A stretch of DNA of 16,522 nt from JBBQTU01 sp038213005 (lineage in GTDB: Bacteria > Planctomycetota > Phycisphaerae > Tepidisphaerales > Tepidisphaeraceae). Shown in pieces: positions 8,190 to 14,486 of the stretch; within the stretch, counting starts at the first letter, position 1; each line of letters begins with the position of its first letter. The stretch is taken from NCBI GenBank assembly GCA_038213005.1, contig JBBQTU010000072.1, positions 1-16,522 on the forward strand, written 5' to 3'. Below the pieces are notes generated by a model. That model searched no databases, was not told the origin of the DNA, and worked only from the letters and a program-made list of their open reading frames with translations. The position numbers were made by a program, and so were the translations under genes.

Positions 8190-8291
8190 ATGTGTGCCAC
8201 GCAGACCAAGCGATGGCGTGTTGAACAGATGGAAGTAAGTCCTCCGGCCGTGGGGCCGGAGGGAGTTTTTTCAAGAGTGAGGAAGCTATGA
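8190..8291 (+). CDS. Possible 33-aa leader peptide upstream of hoxE
   Basis: An ATG at 8190 is preceded by AGGGAAGG (8177-8184, 5-nt spacer). It opens a 33-codon frame (starting MCATQTKRWRVEQ, ending SRVRKL) whose TGA overlaps the hoxE ATG as ATGA (8288-8291). This is the same junction seen at five other places in the locus. The frame runs straight through the terminator-like hairpin at 8241-8271, so a translating ribosome would disrupt it. No similarity is recognised. It may be chance, since GC-rich DNA often holds open frames. Confidence 0.35.
   Translation: MCATQTKRWRVEQMEVSPPAVGPEGVFSRVRKL
8241..8271 (+). terminator. Terminator-like hairpin or attenuator in front of hoxE
   Basis: A perfect 9-bp GC-rich stem (CCTCCGGCC with GGCCGGAGG; 8241-8249 and 8254-8262), GTGG loop, then GAG and T6 (8266-8271). 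It ends only 16 nt before the hoxE ATG, so any promoter for hoxE must lie upstream of it. It therefore either ends hyp transcripts with partial read-through or controls hox expression as an attenuator. Confidence 0.65.
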
Positions 8292-8788
8292 GCACGATGA
8301 CTACGTTGCCAGCGCCTCCGTCGACCGACAAGCGCTGGAAGATTGTGGATGCAACGATCCGCCGACACGGCCGGGCCGGGCATTCATTGATCGAATGCCT
8401 GCACACGATGCAGGAGTGCTTCGGTTATCTGGACGAGCAGGGGCTGAAGTATGTCGCGACAGTGCTGCAACTGCCGCTGTCCAAAGTGTATGGCGTCGCG
8501 ACCTTTTACAACCTTTTCACCCTGAAGCCGCAAGGCGAGCACACCTGTGTCGTGTGCATGGGTACCGCCTGCTACATCAAGGGCGCTCCGCAGATTCTGA
8601 CCGCCCTGGAACAGAAGTATGGCGCGAAGCCCGGCGAGACGACCGCCGACGGCCGACTCAGCGTGTTGACGGCTCGTTGTCTGGGATCCTGCGGACTGGC
8701 GCCCGCAGTGGTCTTTGATGGCGATGTGGCCGGAAAAATCGGTGGCAGTGATGTCCTCAAGCGCGTCGAGAAATGGATGGTCGCATGA
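8288..8788 (+). CDS. hoxE: Hydrogenase diaphorase subunit HoxE (NuoE-like [2Fe-2S])
   Basis: A 166-aa subunit of the diaphorase module of the bidirectional hydrogenase, homologous to NuoE of complex I. A helical N-terminal part (IECLHTMQECFGYLDEQGL, then VYGVATFYNLF) is followed by a thioredoxin-like [2Fe-2S] domain with ligands C90, C95, C131 and C135 (VCMGTACYIKGA and CLGSCGLAPAVV). The length is normal. GAGGA at 8279-8283 serves the ATG at 8288. Its stop overlaps the hoxF start. A separate HoxE/NuoE-type subunit, with HoxFUYH following, marks a pentameric HoxEFUYH enzyme. Sequence similarity to NuoE is high, but the absence of other nuo genes and the hydrogenase genes downstream decide the name. 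Confidence 0.92.
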   Translation: MSTMTTLPAPPSTDKRWKIVDATIRRHGRAGHSLIECLHTMQECFGYLDEQGLKYVATVLQLPLSKVYGVATFYNLFTLKPQGEHTCVVCMGTACYIKGAPQILTALEQKYGAKPGETTADGRLSVLTARCLGSCGLAPAVVFDGDVAGKIGGSDVLKRVEKWMVA

Positions 8789-10455
8789 CTGCCGAAGAAC
8801 TCAATAAAATCGTGCAGGATGAGAAGGAAGCCAGCAGCGTCTTCACGCACACCGTGAACGTCTGCGTGGCCGCCGGCTGCATGTCCAGCCGCAGTGATCA
8901 GGCCCTGGATGCCCTGCAAAAGGCAGCCAAGGTCAAGGGCGTTGACGGCACGATCAAGGTCAAGGGCGTCGGTTGCATGGGTCTCTGTGCCGCCGGTCCG
9001 CTCGTTGAAATTCGTGATAACCAGACCGCGCAGGCCCAGGTGATGTACCAGGGCGTGACGGCAGATGACGCCGCCGAAGTGCTGGATCATGTGGGCAAGG
9101 CCCCGGTCAAGCGCCTCGTGTGCGATACCAGCATCCCGTTCTTCGCCAGGCAGGTGAAGGTCGTGCTGGAAAACTGCGGCTTGATCGACCCCGAGCGCGT
9201 TGAGGAATACCTCGCCGCCGGCGGTTACGAAGGCCTGCACAAGGCGATGTCGATGACCTCAGCCGAGGTGATCGACCAGGTGACCAAGAGCGGCCTGCGT
9301 GGCCGTGGCGGCGCCGGATTCCCCACGGGCCTGAAGTGGAGCACCGTCGCCAAGAGCAAGGGCGAGAAGAAGTACGTGATCTGCAACGCCGACGAAGGCG
9401 ATCCAGGCGCGTTCATGGACCGCTCAGTGCTTGAGTCCGACCCGCATCGGGTGCTCGAAGGCATGGCCGTCGCGGCCTATGCCACCGGCGCCAGCCAGGG
9501 TTACGTTTACTGCCGCGCGGAATATCCGCTGGCGGTCAAGCGGCTCAAGATCGCCATCAAGCAGGCCGAGAAGCATGGCCTGCTGGGCCAGGGCATCTTC
9601 GGCACCACCTTCAACTTCACGGTGGAAGTCCGACTCGGCGCCGGCGCGTTCGTCTGCGGCGAAGAGACAGCCCTGATCCACTCCGTGGAAGGTCGTCGCG
9701 GCGCTCCGCGTCCGCGTCCTCCCTTCCCGGCCATGAGCGGCCTGTGGAACTGCCCCACGCTGATCAACAACGTCGAGACGTTCGCCAACATCGCGCCGAT
9801 CCTGCGAAAGGGCGGCGAGTGGTTCGCCTCGATGGGCACCGAAAAGAGCAAGGGTACCAAGGTGTTCGCGCTCGCTGGCCGCGTGAACAACACCGGCCTG
9901 ATCGAAGTGCCGATGGGTATGAAGCTCCGCGACATCATCTTCGATCTCGGCGGCGGTATCCCCGATGGCAAACAGTTCAAAGCCGTGCAGACCGGCGGTC
10001 CGTCCGGCGGTTGCATCCCTGAACAGTTCCTGGACATGCAGGTTGACTACGACTCGATCGCAAAAGTTGGATCCATCATGGGCTCCGGCGGCATGATCAT
10101 CATGGACGAAACCTCGTGCATGGTCGACGTCGCCAAGTTCTTCATGGAGTTCTGCAAGAGCGAGAGTTGCGGCAAGTGCGTCCCGTGCCGCGTCGGCACG
10201 AGCCACATGTACAGCCAGCTCAGTCGCATCTGCGACGGCACCGGCACGGTGGAAGACATCGTGGCGATGGAAGAGCTCTGCGACCTGCTTAAGAGCACGA
10301 GCCTCTGCGGGCTGGGGCAGACAGCGCCCAACCCCGTGCTGACGACCCTGAAATACTTCCGAAACGAGTACACCGCCCATATCGAGCAGAAGACCTGCCC
10401 GGCCGGCGTGTGCACGATCAAGAAGGTAGAAGTGGAAGAAGAGGTGCACGCATGA
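8785..10455 (+). CDS. hoxF: Hydrogenase diaphorase subunit HoxF (FMN, NAD(P)-binding)
   Basis: A 556-aa flavoprotein where NAD(P)(H) exchanges electrons with the Fe-S chain. Residues 20-105 form a thioredoxin-like [2Fe-2S] domain (C27, C32, C64, C68). Next comes the NuoF-type core with GRGGAGFPTGLKW from residue 173 (NADH/FMN glycine-rich loop), CNADEGDPGAFMDR and LGAGAFVCGEETALI, then a SLBB-like stretch. The N3-type [4Fe-4S] site is C462, C465, C468 (SCGKCVPCRVGTS) and C508. There is no extra ferredoxin domain at the C-terminus. The start at 8785 is preferred over the ATG at 8773 because it gives the ATGA overlap with hoxE that is characteristic of this operon. Its stop overlaps the hoxU start in the same way. 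Confidence 0.95.
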   Translation: MTAEELNKIVQDEKEASSVFTHTVNVCVAAGCMSSRSDQALDALQKAAKVKGVDGTIKVKGVGCMGLCAAGPLVEIRDNQTAQAQVMYQGVTADDAAEVLDHVGKAPVKRLVCDTSIPFFARQVKVVLENCGLIDPERVEEYLAAGGYEGLHKAMSMTSAEVIDQVTKSGLRGRGGAGFPTGLKWSTVAKSKGEKKYVICNADEGDPGAFMDRSVLESDPHRVLEGMAVAAYATGASQGYVYCRAEYPLAVKRLKIAIKQAEKHGLLGQGIFGTTFNFTVEVRLGAGAFVCGEETALIHSVEGRRGAPRPRPPFPAMSGLWNCPTLINNVETFANIAPILRKGGEWFASMGTEKSKGTKVFALAGRVNNTGLIEVPMGMKLRDIIFDLGGGIPDGKQFKAVQTGGPSGGCIPEQFLDMQVDYDSIAKVGSIMGSGGMIIMDETSCMVDVAKFFMEFCKSESCGKCVPCRVGTSHMYSQLSRICDGTGTVEDIVAMEELCDLLKSTSLCGLGQTAPNPVLTTLKYFRNEYTAHIEQKTCPAGVCTIKKVEVEEEVHA

Positions 10456-11168
10456 ATAGCACACCCCAAGTTGTAACACTCACGATCGACGGCCGGGACT
10501 GCGGCGCCCGCAGCGATGAGACCATCCTCGAAGTAGCCCGGCAGAACGGGATTGACATCCCCACGTTGTGCCACTTTGACGGCCTCAACGACATCGGCGC
10601 CTGCCGCCTCTGCCTCGTGGAACTCAAGGGATCGCCCCGCCTCTTCGCAGCGTGCAGCACGCTGGTGCAGGAAGGCATGGAGGTCTCGACCAACACCGAG
10701 CGTCTGCAGCGCTACCGCAAACAGGTCGTGGAACTGCTCTTCACCGAGCGAAACCACATCTGCGCGGTCTGCGTCAGCAACGGCCACTGCGAACTGCAGG
10801 CAATGGCCGTGAAGCTCGGCATCACGCACGTACACCTGCCCTACCTCTACCCCAAGGTCGGTGTCGATGCGACTCACCTGCGCTTTGTGCAGGATGACAA
10901 CCGCTGCATCCTGTGTCAGCGGTGCGTACGCGTGTGCGATGAAATCGAAGGCGCCCACACATGGGACCTGATGGCCCGCGGCATCGAAGCCCGCGTCATC
11001 ACGGATCTGGCCCAGTCATGGGGAACCTCCGAAAGCTGTACAAGCTGCGGCAAGTGCGTGCACGTGTGTCCCACCGGCGCGATCTTCGAGAAGGGCAAGT
11101 CGGTCGGCGAGATGATTAAGCGTCCGTTTGTCAGTCAACTGGCTGAGAAGAGGGAGGCCCACAGATGA
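10452..11168 (+). CDS. hoxU: Hydrogenase diaphorase Fe-S subunit HoxU (NuoG N-terminal type)
   Basis: A 238-aa electron-transfer subunit linking HoxF to the hydrogenase module. Residues 7-80: plant-type [2Fe-2S] ferredoxin domain with C40, C51, C54, C68. Residues 93-130: the His-Cys motif ERNHICAVCVSNGHCE, which binds the N5-type [4Fe-4S] cluster. Residues 145-215: a two-cluster ferredoxin domain with C152/C155/C158 and C162, and C196/C199/C202 and C206. The length and domain order are exactly those of HoxU and of the N-terminal third of NuoG, without the molybdopterin-like domain of full NuoG. The frame extends upstream of 10452, but the ATGA overlap with hoxF and the family N-terminus support this start. 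Its stop overlaps hoxY. Confidence 0.95.
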   Translation: MNSTPQVVTLTIDGRDCGARSDETILEVARQNGIDIPTLCHFDGLNDIGACRLCLVELKGSPRLFAACSTLVQEGMEVSTNTERLQRYRKQVVELLFTERNHICAVCVSNGHCELQAMAVKLGITHVHLPYLYPKVGVDATHLRFVQDDNRCILCQRCVRVCDEIEGAHTWDLMARGIEARVITDLAQSWGTSESCTSCGKCVHVCPTGAIFEKGKSVGEMIKRPFVSQLAEKREAHR

Positions 11169-11698
11169 GTAAGGCAAGAATTGCAACGGTCTGGCTGGAT
11201 GGCTGCTCCGGCTGCCATATGAGCCTGCTGGATATGGATGAGAAGCTGATCACCCTCGCCTCGCTGATCGACATGGTCTATTCGCCCGTGGTGGACCCCA
11301 AGACGTTCCCCGAGAACGTCGATGTCTGCCTGGTCGAAGGCGCCGTTTCCAGCGACGAGGATGTGCACAAGATCAAGACGATCCGCAAGAACAGCAAGAT
11401 CGTCGTGGCCTTGGGCGATTGCGCCGTGACGGCCAACGTGTCGGGCATGCGCAACCTGTTCAAGCCGGAAGATATCCTGACGCGGGCTTACGTTGAAAAC
11501 GCCACACTACATCCGCAATACCCCAAGGTGGGCGTTCCTACGCTCATGCCACAGGTGCGGCCGCTTCACGAGATCGTGAAGGTGGACGTGTTTATTCCCG
11601 GCTGCCCGCCGTCGGCGGACACCATCTTCTTCGCGGTCAGCGAGCTTCTGGCCGGGCGTTTGCCCGACCTGGCCGGCAAGACCCGCTTCGGAGCCTAA
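11165..11698 (+). CDS. hoxY: [NiFe] hydrogenase small subunit HoxY
   Basis: A 177-aa small subunit carrying the proximal [4Fe-4S] cluster that passes electrons between the NiFe site in HoxH and HoxU. The ligand cysteines are C14 and C17 (WLDGCSGCHMSLLDMDE), C86 (ALGDCAVTANVSG) and C147 (IPGCPPSAD). It is short, without a Tat signal or the extra C-terminal clusters of uptake-type small subunits. This fits a soluble cytoplasmic group 3 enzyme. The ATG overlaps the hoxU stop (ATGA). The stop TAA itself overlaps an ATG at 11698 that is out of frame with hoxH by one base. Confidence 0.96.
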   Translation: MSKARIATVWLDGCSGCHMSLLDMDEKLITLASLIDMVYSPVVDPKTFPENVDVCLVEGAVSSDEDVHKIKTIRKNSKIVVALGDCAVTANVSGMRNLFKPEDILTRAYVENATLHPQYPKVGVPTLMPQVRPLHEIVKVDVFIPGCPPSADTIFFAVSELLAGRLPDLAGKTRFGA

Positions 11699-11717
11699 TG
11701 CTTTTTTTGAGGTGACT

Positions 11718-13208
11718 ATGAGTTCAACAACAACTGAACCGACGAGAAGCGCGAGCGACGTCGGCATCAATCAGACGATCACGATCGATCCCGTATCCCG
11801 CGTCGAGGGACACGGGAGGATCACGATCCAGCTCGATGAGCGGGGAGCCGTCAGGGACGCGCAGTTCCACGTGACGCAGATCCGCGGTTTTGAGAAGTTC
11901 TGCGAAGGCCGGCCCTTCCACGAGATGCCGTCCATCACGGCGCGCATCTGCGGAATCTGCCCAGTCAGCCACATGCTCGCCAGTGCCAAGGCGTGCGACG
12001 CTCTGCTGGCGGTCAAGGTGCCGTCCACTGCTGTGAAGTTGCGGAAGATCCTCAACTTCGCCCAGTACACGCAGAGCCATGCCCTGTCGTTCTTTCACCT
12101 TTCCAGCCCCGATCTGCTCCTGGGGATGGACTCGGATCCCGCCAAGCGCAACATCTTCGGCGTGATCGAGAAGCATCCCGAACTGGCCAAGGACGGCATC
12201 CGTCTTCGCGCCATGGGGCAGCAGATCATTGAGTGGCTTGGTGGCAAGCGCATTCACGCCGCATGGGTCGTCCCCGGCGGCGTTAATGCCCCCCTGACGG
12301 CACAGCACCGGGAGCAGATCCTGGGCCTCCTGCCCGAAGCCGGACAGATCATCGGCCGCACGCTGGACTGGTATAAGAGCGTGCTGGAGAAGTTCCGCGA
12401 CGAGATTCGCACGTTCGGCAACTTCCCCTCAATGTTCATGGCCCTGGTAACGCCGCACGACCCCGACGAGCACAACGCCGCTCTTGAGCACTACGACGGC
12501 GTCTTCCGCTTCGTCGACGAAGCCGGCAACATCGTGAAGGACAACGTCGATCCATCGAGGTATTACGACTACCTCGGCGAAGCGACCGAAGACTTCAGCT
12601 ATCTCAAGAGCCCCTACTACCTCCCGCGCGGCTATGAGAACGGGATGTACCGCACCGGGCCGCTGGCTCGCCTGAACGTGATCGACAAGGCCGGAACGCC
12701 CAAGGCCGATCGCGAATGGGCCGAGTTCCGCGCCCTGCGCCGTGGGGTTATCCTGAGTAACTTCCACAATCACTACGCCCGTCTGATCGAGATCCAATAC
12801 TCCCTGGAGCGCATCGAACAGCTCCTGGGCGAGAAGGACATCCTCGACTCGCACGTGCGCGCCATTGCCGGCGCCAACGCCCACGAGGGCGTCGGTGTGA
12901 TCGAAGCCCCCCGCGGAACGTTGATCCATCACTACAAGATCAACGACGAAGGCCTGATCACCTGGGCCAACATGATCGTCGCCAGCGGACATAACAACCT
13001 GGCGATGAATCGCTCGGTCCTTCAGGTCGCCAAGCACTATGTGCGCGGCGCCAAGGTCACCGAGGGGATGCTGAATCGGGTCGAAGCGGTTATCCGCACC
13101 TACGACCCCTGCCTCTCCTGCTCGACCCACGCAGCCGGCCGCATGCCTCTGATCATCGACCTCCACGACGCCACCGGCACCGTGGTCCAGACGATCCGAC
13201 GTGACTAA
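11718..13208 (+). CDS. hoxH: [NiFe] hydrogenase large subunit HoxH (group 3d type)
   Basis: A 496-aa catalytic subunit holding the Ni-Fe(CN)2CO site for reversible H2 oxidation. The N-terminal nickel ligands are in RICGICPVSHMLASAKACD (C78, C81), preceded by the group-typical HVTQIRGFEKFCEGRPFHEMP. The C-terminal ligands are C465 and C468 in DPCLSCSTHAAGRMPL. By family precedent the precursor is cut after H471 by a HoxW-type endopeptidase, removing 25 residues; that protease is not in the window. The ATG at 11718 is preferred over the GTG at 11712 because GAGG (11709-11712) is spaced correctly for it. A T7 run lies at 11702-11708, between hoxY and hoxH. It is the last gene of the operon, followed by a strong hairpin. 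Confidence 0.97.
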   Translation: MSSTTTEPTRSASDVGINQTITIDPVSRVEGHGRITIQLDERGAVRDAQFHVTQIRGFEKFCEGRPFHEMPSITARICGICPVSHMLASAKACDALLAVKVPSTAVKLRKILNFAQYTQSHALSFFHLSSPDLLLGMDSDPAKRNIFGVIEKHPELAKDGIRLRAMGQQIIEWLGGKRIHAAWVVPGGVNAPLTAQHREQILGLLPEAGQIIGRTLDWYKSVLEKFRDEIRTFGNFPSMFMALVTPHDPDEHNAALEHYDGVFRFVDEAGNIVKDNVDPSRYYDYLGEATEDFSYLKSPYYLPRGYENGMYRTGPLARLNVIDKAGTPKADREWAEFRALRRGVILSNFHNHYARLIEIQYSLERIEQLLGEKDILDSHVRAIAGANAHEGVGVIEAPRGTLIHHYKINDEGLITWANMIVASGHNNLAMNRSVLQVAKHYVRGAKVTEGMLNRVEAVIRTYDPCLSCSTHAAGRMPLIIDLHDATGTVVQTIRRD

Positions 13209-13214
13209 CGCTCA

Positions 13215-13244
13215 CCGCCCTGGCGGGGAAACCCGCCAGGGCGG
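13215..13244. terminator. Shared bidirectional terminator between hoxH and the converging minus-strand gene
   Basis: A perfect 13-bp GC-rich stem (13215-13227 with 13232-13244) and a GAAA tetraloop. It begins 7 nt after the hoxH stop and ends 4 nt before the stop of the converging DUF433-like gene. Downstream T content is modest (CCTTC on the plus strand), so termination may be imperfect, but the position suits both transcripts. Confidence 0.75.
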
Positions 13245-13247
13245 CCT

Positions 13248-13751
13248 TCATGCACGGCCCGCACCATCTTCGCTTTCGTCAACCGAAGGATCGGCATTGA
13301 CAGGATCGAGCTTGCTGATGCGGGCCAATTCCGACTGCTCCTGCGAGCTCAGCCGACTGACCAGATGGAGCCGGAGGATTCGCGACCGAATCGCGCTGCG
13401 CTGACGCTGCAAGCGAATTGCCATCTGCGCCACTGTCAGCCCCCTGGCGATCAACTCCGCCAGCCTCTGTTCTTCTGCTTCGGTCCATTTTTCGTAGGCA
13501 CGGGGATACGTCTTGTGAATGTCCACAACTGCGTCCGACGACGTGATCGACCGTTTCCTTAGTGCTTCCACCGCTTCGCCAGCGGCACCGAAGATGTCCA
13601 AGTAAGTCAGGTCGGGATACGCCGCCAGAATCTGCTCATAGGTGTTGCCGGCAGCGATCATCTGAAGCACCTCGATGGCCTGGAGGCGCAACCGTTGCGA
13701 AACGGCGGGCGTGCTCCCCCGTGGTCCAGCGATATCTATACGGTTGCACAT
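13248..13751 (-). CDS. DUF433-like plus Myb/SANT-like helix-turn-helix protein
   Basis: A 167-aa soluble protein. Residues 20-66 (QAIEVLQMIAAGNTYEQILA then YPDLTYLDIFGAAGEAVEAL) match the C-terminal helical half of DUF433, a small domain common in antitoxin-like proteins. The usual GKPVIRGTRI opening is not present. Residues 88-130 (EKWTEAEEQRLAELIARGLT then IRLQRQRSAIRSRILRLHL) look like a Myb/SANT-type HTH, so DNA binding is likely. The tail is acidic. The start at 13751 is chosen because AAAGGAAG stands 7 nt upstream; the open frame extends to 13844 but lacks a better signal. No toxin partner is visible next to it. Its regulatory target is unknown, and a role in hydrogenase control is only a possibility from position. 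Confidence 0.7.
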   Translation of the reverse strand: MCNRIDIAGPRGSTPAVSQRLRLQAIEVLQMIAAGNTYEQILAAYPDLTYLDIFGAAGEAVEALRKRSITSSDAVVDIHKTYPRAYEKWTEAEEQRLAELIARGLTVAQMAIRLQRQRSAIRSRILRLHLVSRLSSQEQSELARISKLDPVNADPSVDESEDGAGRA

Positions 13752-13784
13752 CTGAAATCTTCCTTTCCAATTCATAATCAGTAG

Positions 13785-13809
13785 GGTGGGTCGGTACTCT
13801 CGACCCACC
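13785..13809. repeat. Inverted repeat, likely dispersed hairpin element
   Basis: GGTGGGTCG and CGACCCACC form a perfect 9-bp stem with a 7-nt loop. It lies between two minus-strand genes: downstream of the membrane protein and 34 nt upstream of the DUF433-like start. It has no T-run, so it is not a standard terminator. It has the look of a dispersed intergenic hairpin, which I cannot confirm without the rest of the genome. Confidence 0.5.
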
Positions 13810-13848
13810 TGAACCGAGGCCATGACTCCGAGATCGCATGCCAAGCGA

Positions 13849-14367
13849 TCAAGGCGTAGACCCGCCGGAGCTGGCCATACGATTCAGCTTTCGGCTGACC
13901 AGCAGACAATAAATTAGCGGGATCACTCCGAAAACCCCAAATGAGCAGTCGATAAACCGCCAATATAGAGGAACTCCCCGCAATGGTCCGCAGACCAGGG
14001 CCAATGGAATCACACACACACACGCGATAATCCCCGACACCAGCACCCAATCGTGTTTCGTCGGCTCGCGCAGCGGGCCAATGAAGAACACCGCGATGGC
14101 AATGTGCGCGAATGCGAGCCAGTCAGTGCCGTAGGCCAGAAATGGGTACGCGGCGTACGACTCTTCCAGTCCCTTGTGCACGTAGGCGATCCAGTATCGC
14201 AGCCCATTGAGTGACCCCAAATCAGGATTCCCGCCCACGCCGAACCACGAGGCAAGGCAATCCAATTCCCACCGTAGCGGGAATGCCGTTATGCCGCTGA
14301 CGACCACGCCGAGGATGAACAGCGACATCACCACGCGAAACCGAACTATCAGTCCAGAGGACGACAT
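13849..14367 (-). CDS. Uncharacterised four-helix membrane protein
   Basis: A 172-aa protein with hydrophobic segments at about 11-30, 80-98, 108-126 and 138-158. The stretch YPFLAYGTDWLAFAHIAIA, then FFIGPLREPTKHDW, and further on GVPLYWRFIDCSFGVFGVIPL seems highly structured: aromatic and charged residues (D82, H88, R137, D140) sit at helix ends. I associate this pattern with an unnamed conserved bacterial family, with no function known to me. The ATG at 14367 is chosen because the protein then opens MSSSGLIVRFRVVMSLF; the open frame extends to 14508 but overlaps the divergent amidase gene. No Shine-Dalgarno precedes 14367. It is divergent from the amidase gene across 119 nt. Confidence 0.6.
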   Translation of the reverse strand: MSSSGLIVRFRVVMSLFILGVVVSGITAFPLRWELDCLASWFGVGGNPDLGSLNGLRYWIAYVHKGLEESYAAYPFLAYGTDWLAFAHIAIAVFFIGPLREPTKHDWVLVSGIIACVCVIPLALVCGPLRGVPLYWRFIDCSFGVFGVIPLIYCLLVSRKLNRMASSGGSTP

Positions 14368-14426
14368 GCGATGTAGTGTATTCGACGCAGCGCATGGCGT
14401 CACAATCTCGTGCTCACTCCGAATCA

Positions 14427-14476
14427 GCCGCCGGGGATAAAGATGTCCCGGCGGCCCAGCGGCTTGCAGAGCCGCT
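14427..14476 (+). promoter_or_regulatory. Two adjacent hairpins before the amidase gene
   Basis: First hairpin: GCCGCCGGG (14427-14435) with CCCGGCGGC (14447-14455), 11-nt loop. Second: AGCGGCT (14458-14464) with AGCCGCT (14470-14476), 5-nt loop. TATGAT, a near-consensus -10 box, follows at 14476-14481, just before the ATG at 14487. No Shine-Dalgarno is visible. The structures may be operators or promoter-proximal elements; this is inference. Confidence 0.4.
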
Positions 14477-14486
14477 ATGATCACGC

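Noticed and set aside
8773..8787. Upstream ATG for hoxF at 8773
   Set aside because: It adds only four residues inside hoxE and has no better ribosome binding site. The ATGA overlap at 8785 matches the other junctions of the operon.
9424..10479. 351-codon minus-strand open frame opposite hoxF
   Set aside because: It is antisense to a conserved gene with all cluster ligands. Its translation is Ala/His/Asp-rich without recognisable motifs.
8288..11168. Reading hoxE/F/U as complex I genes nuoE/F/G
   Set aside because: HoxU has only the N-terminal third of NuoG, no other nuo genes are present, and the genes are translationally coupled to hydrogenase subunits.
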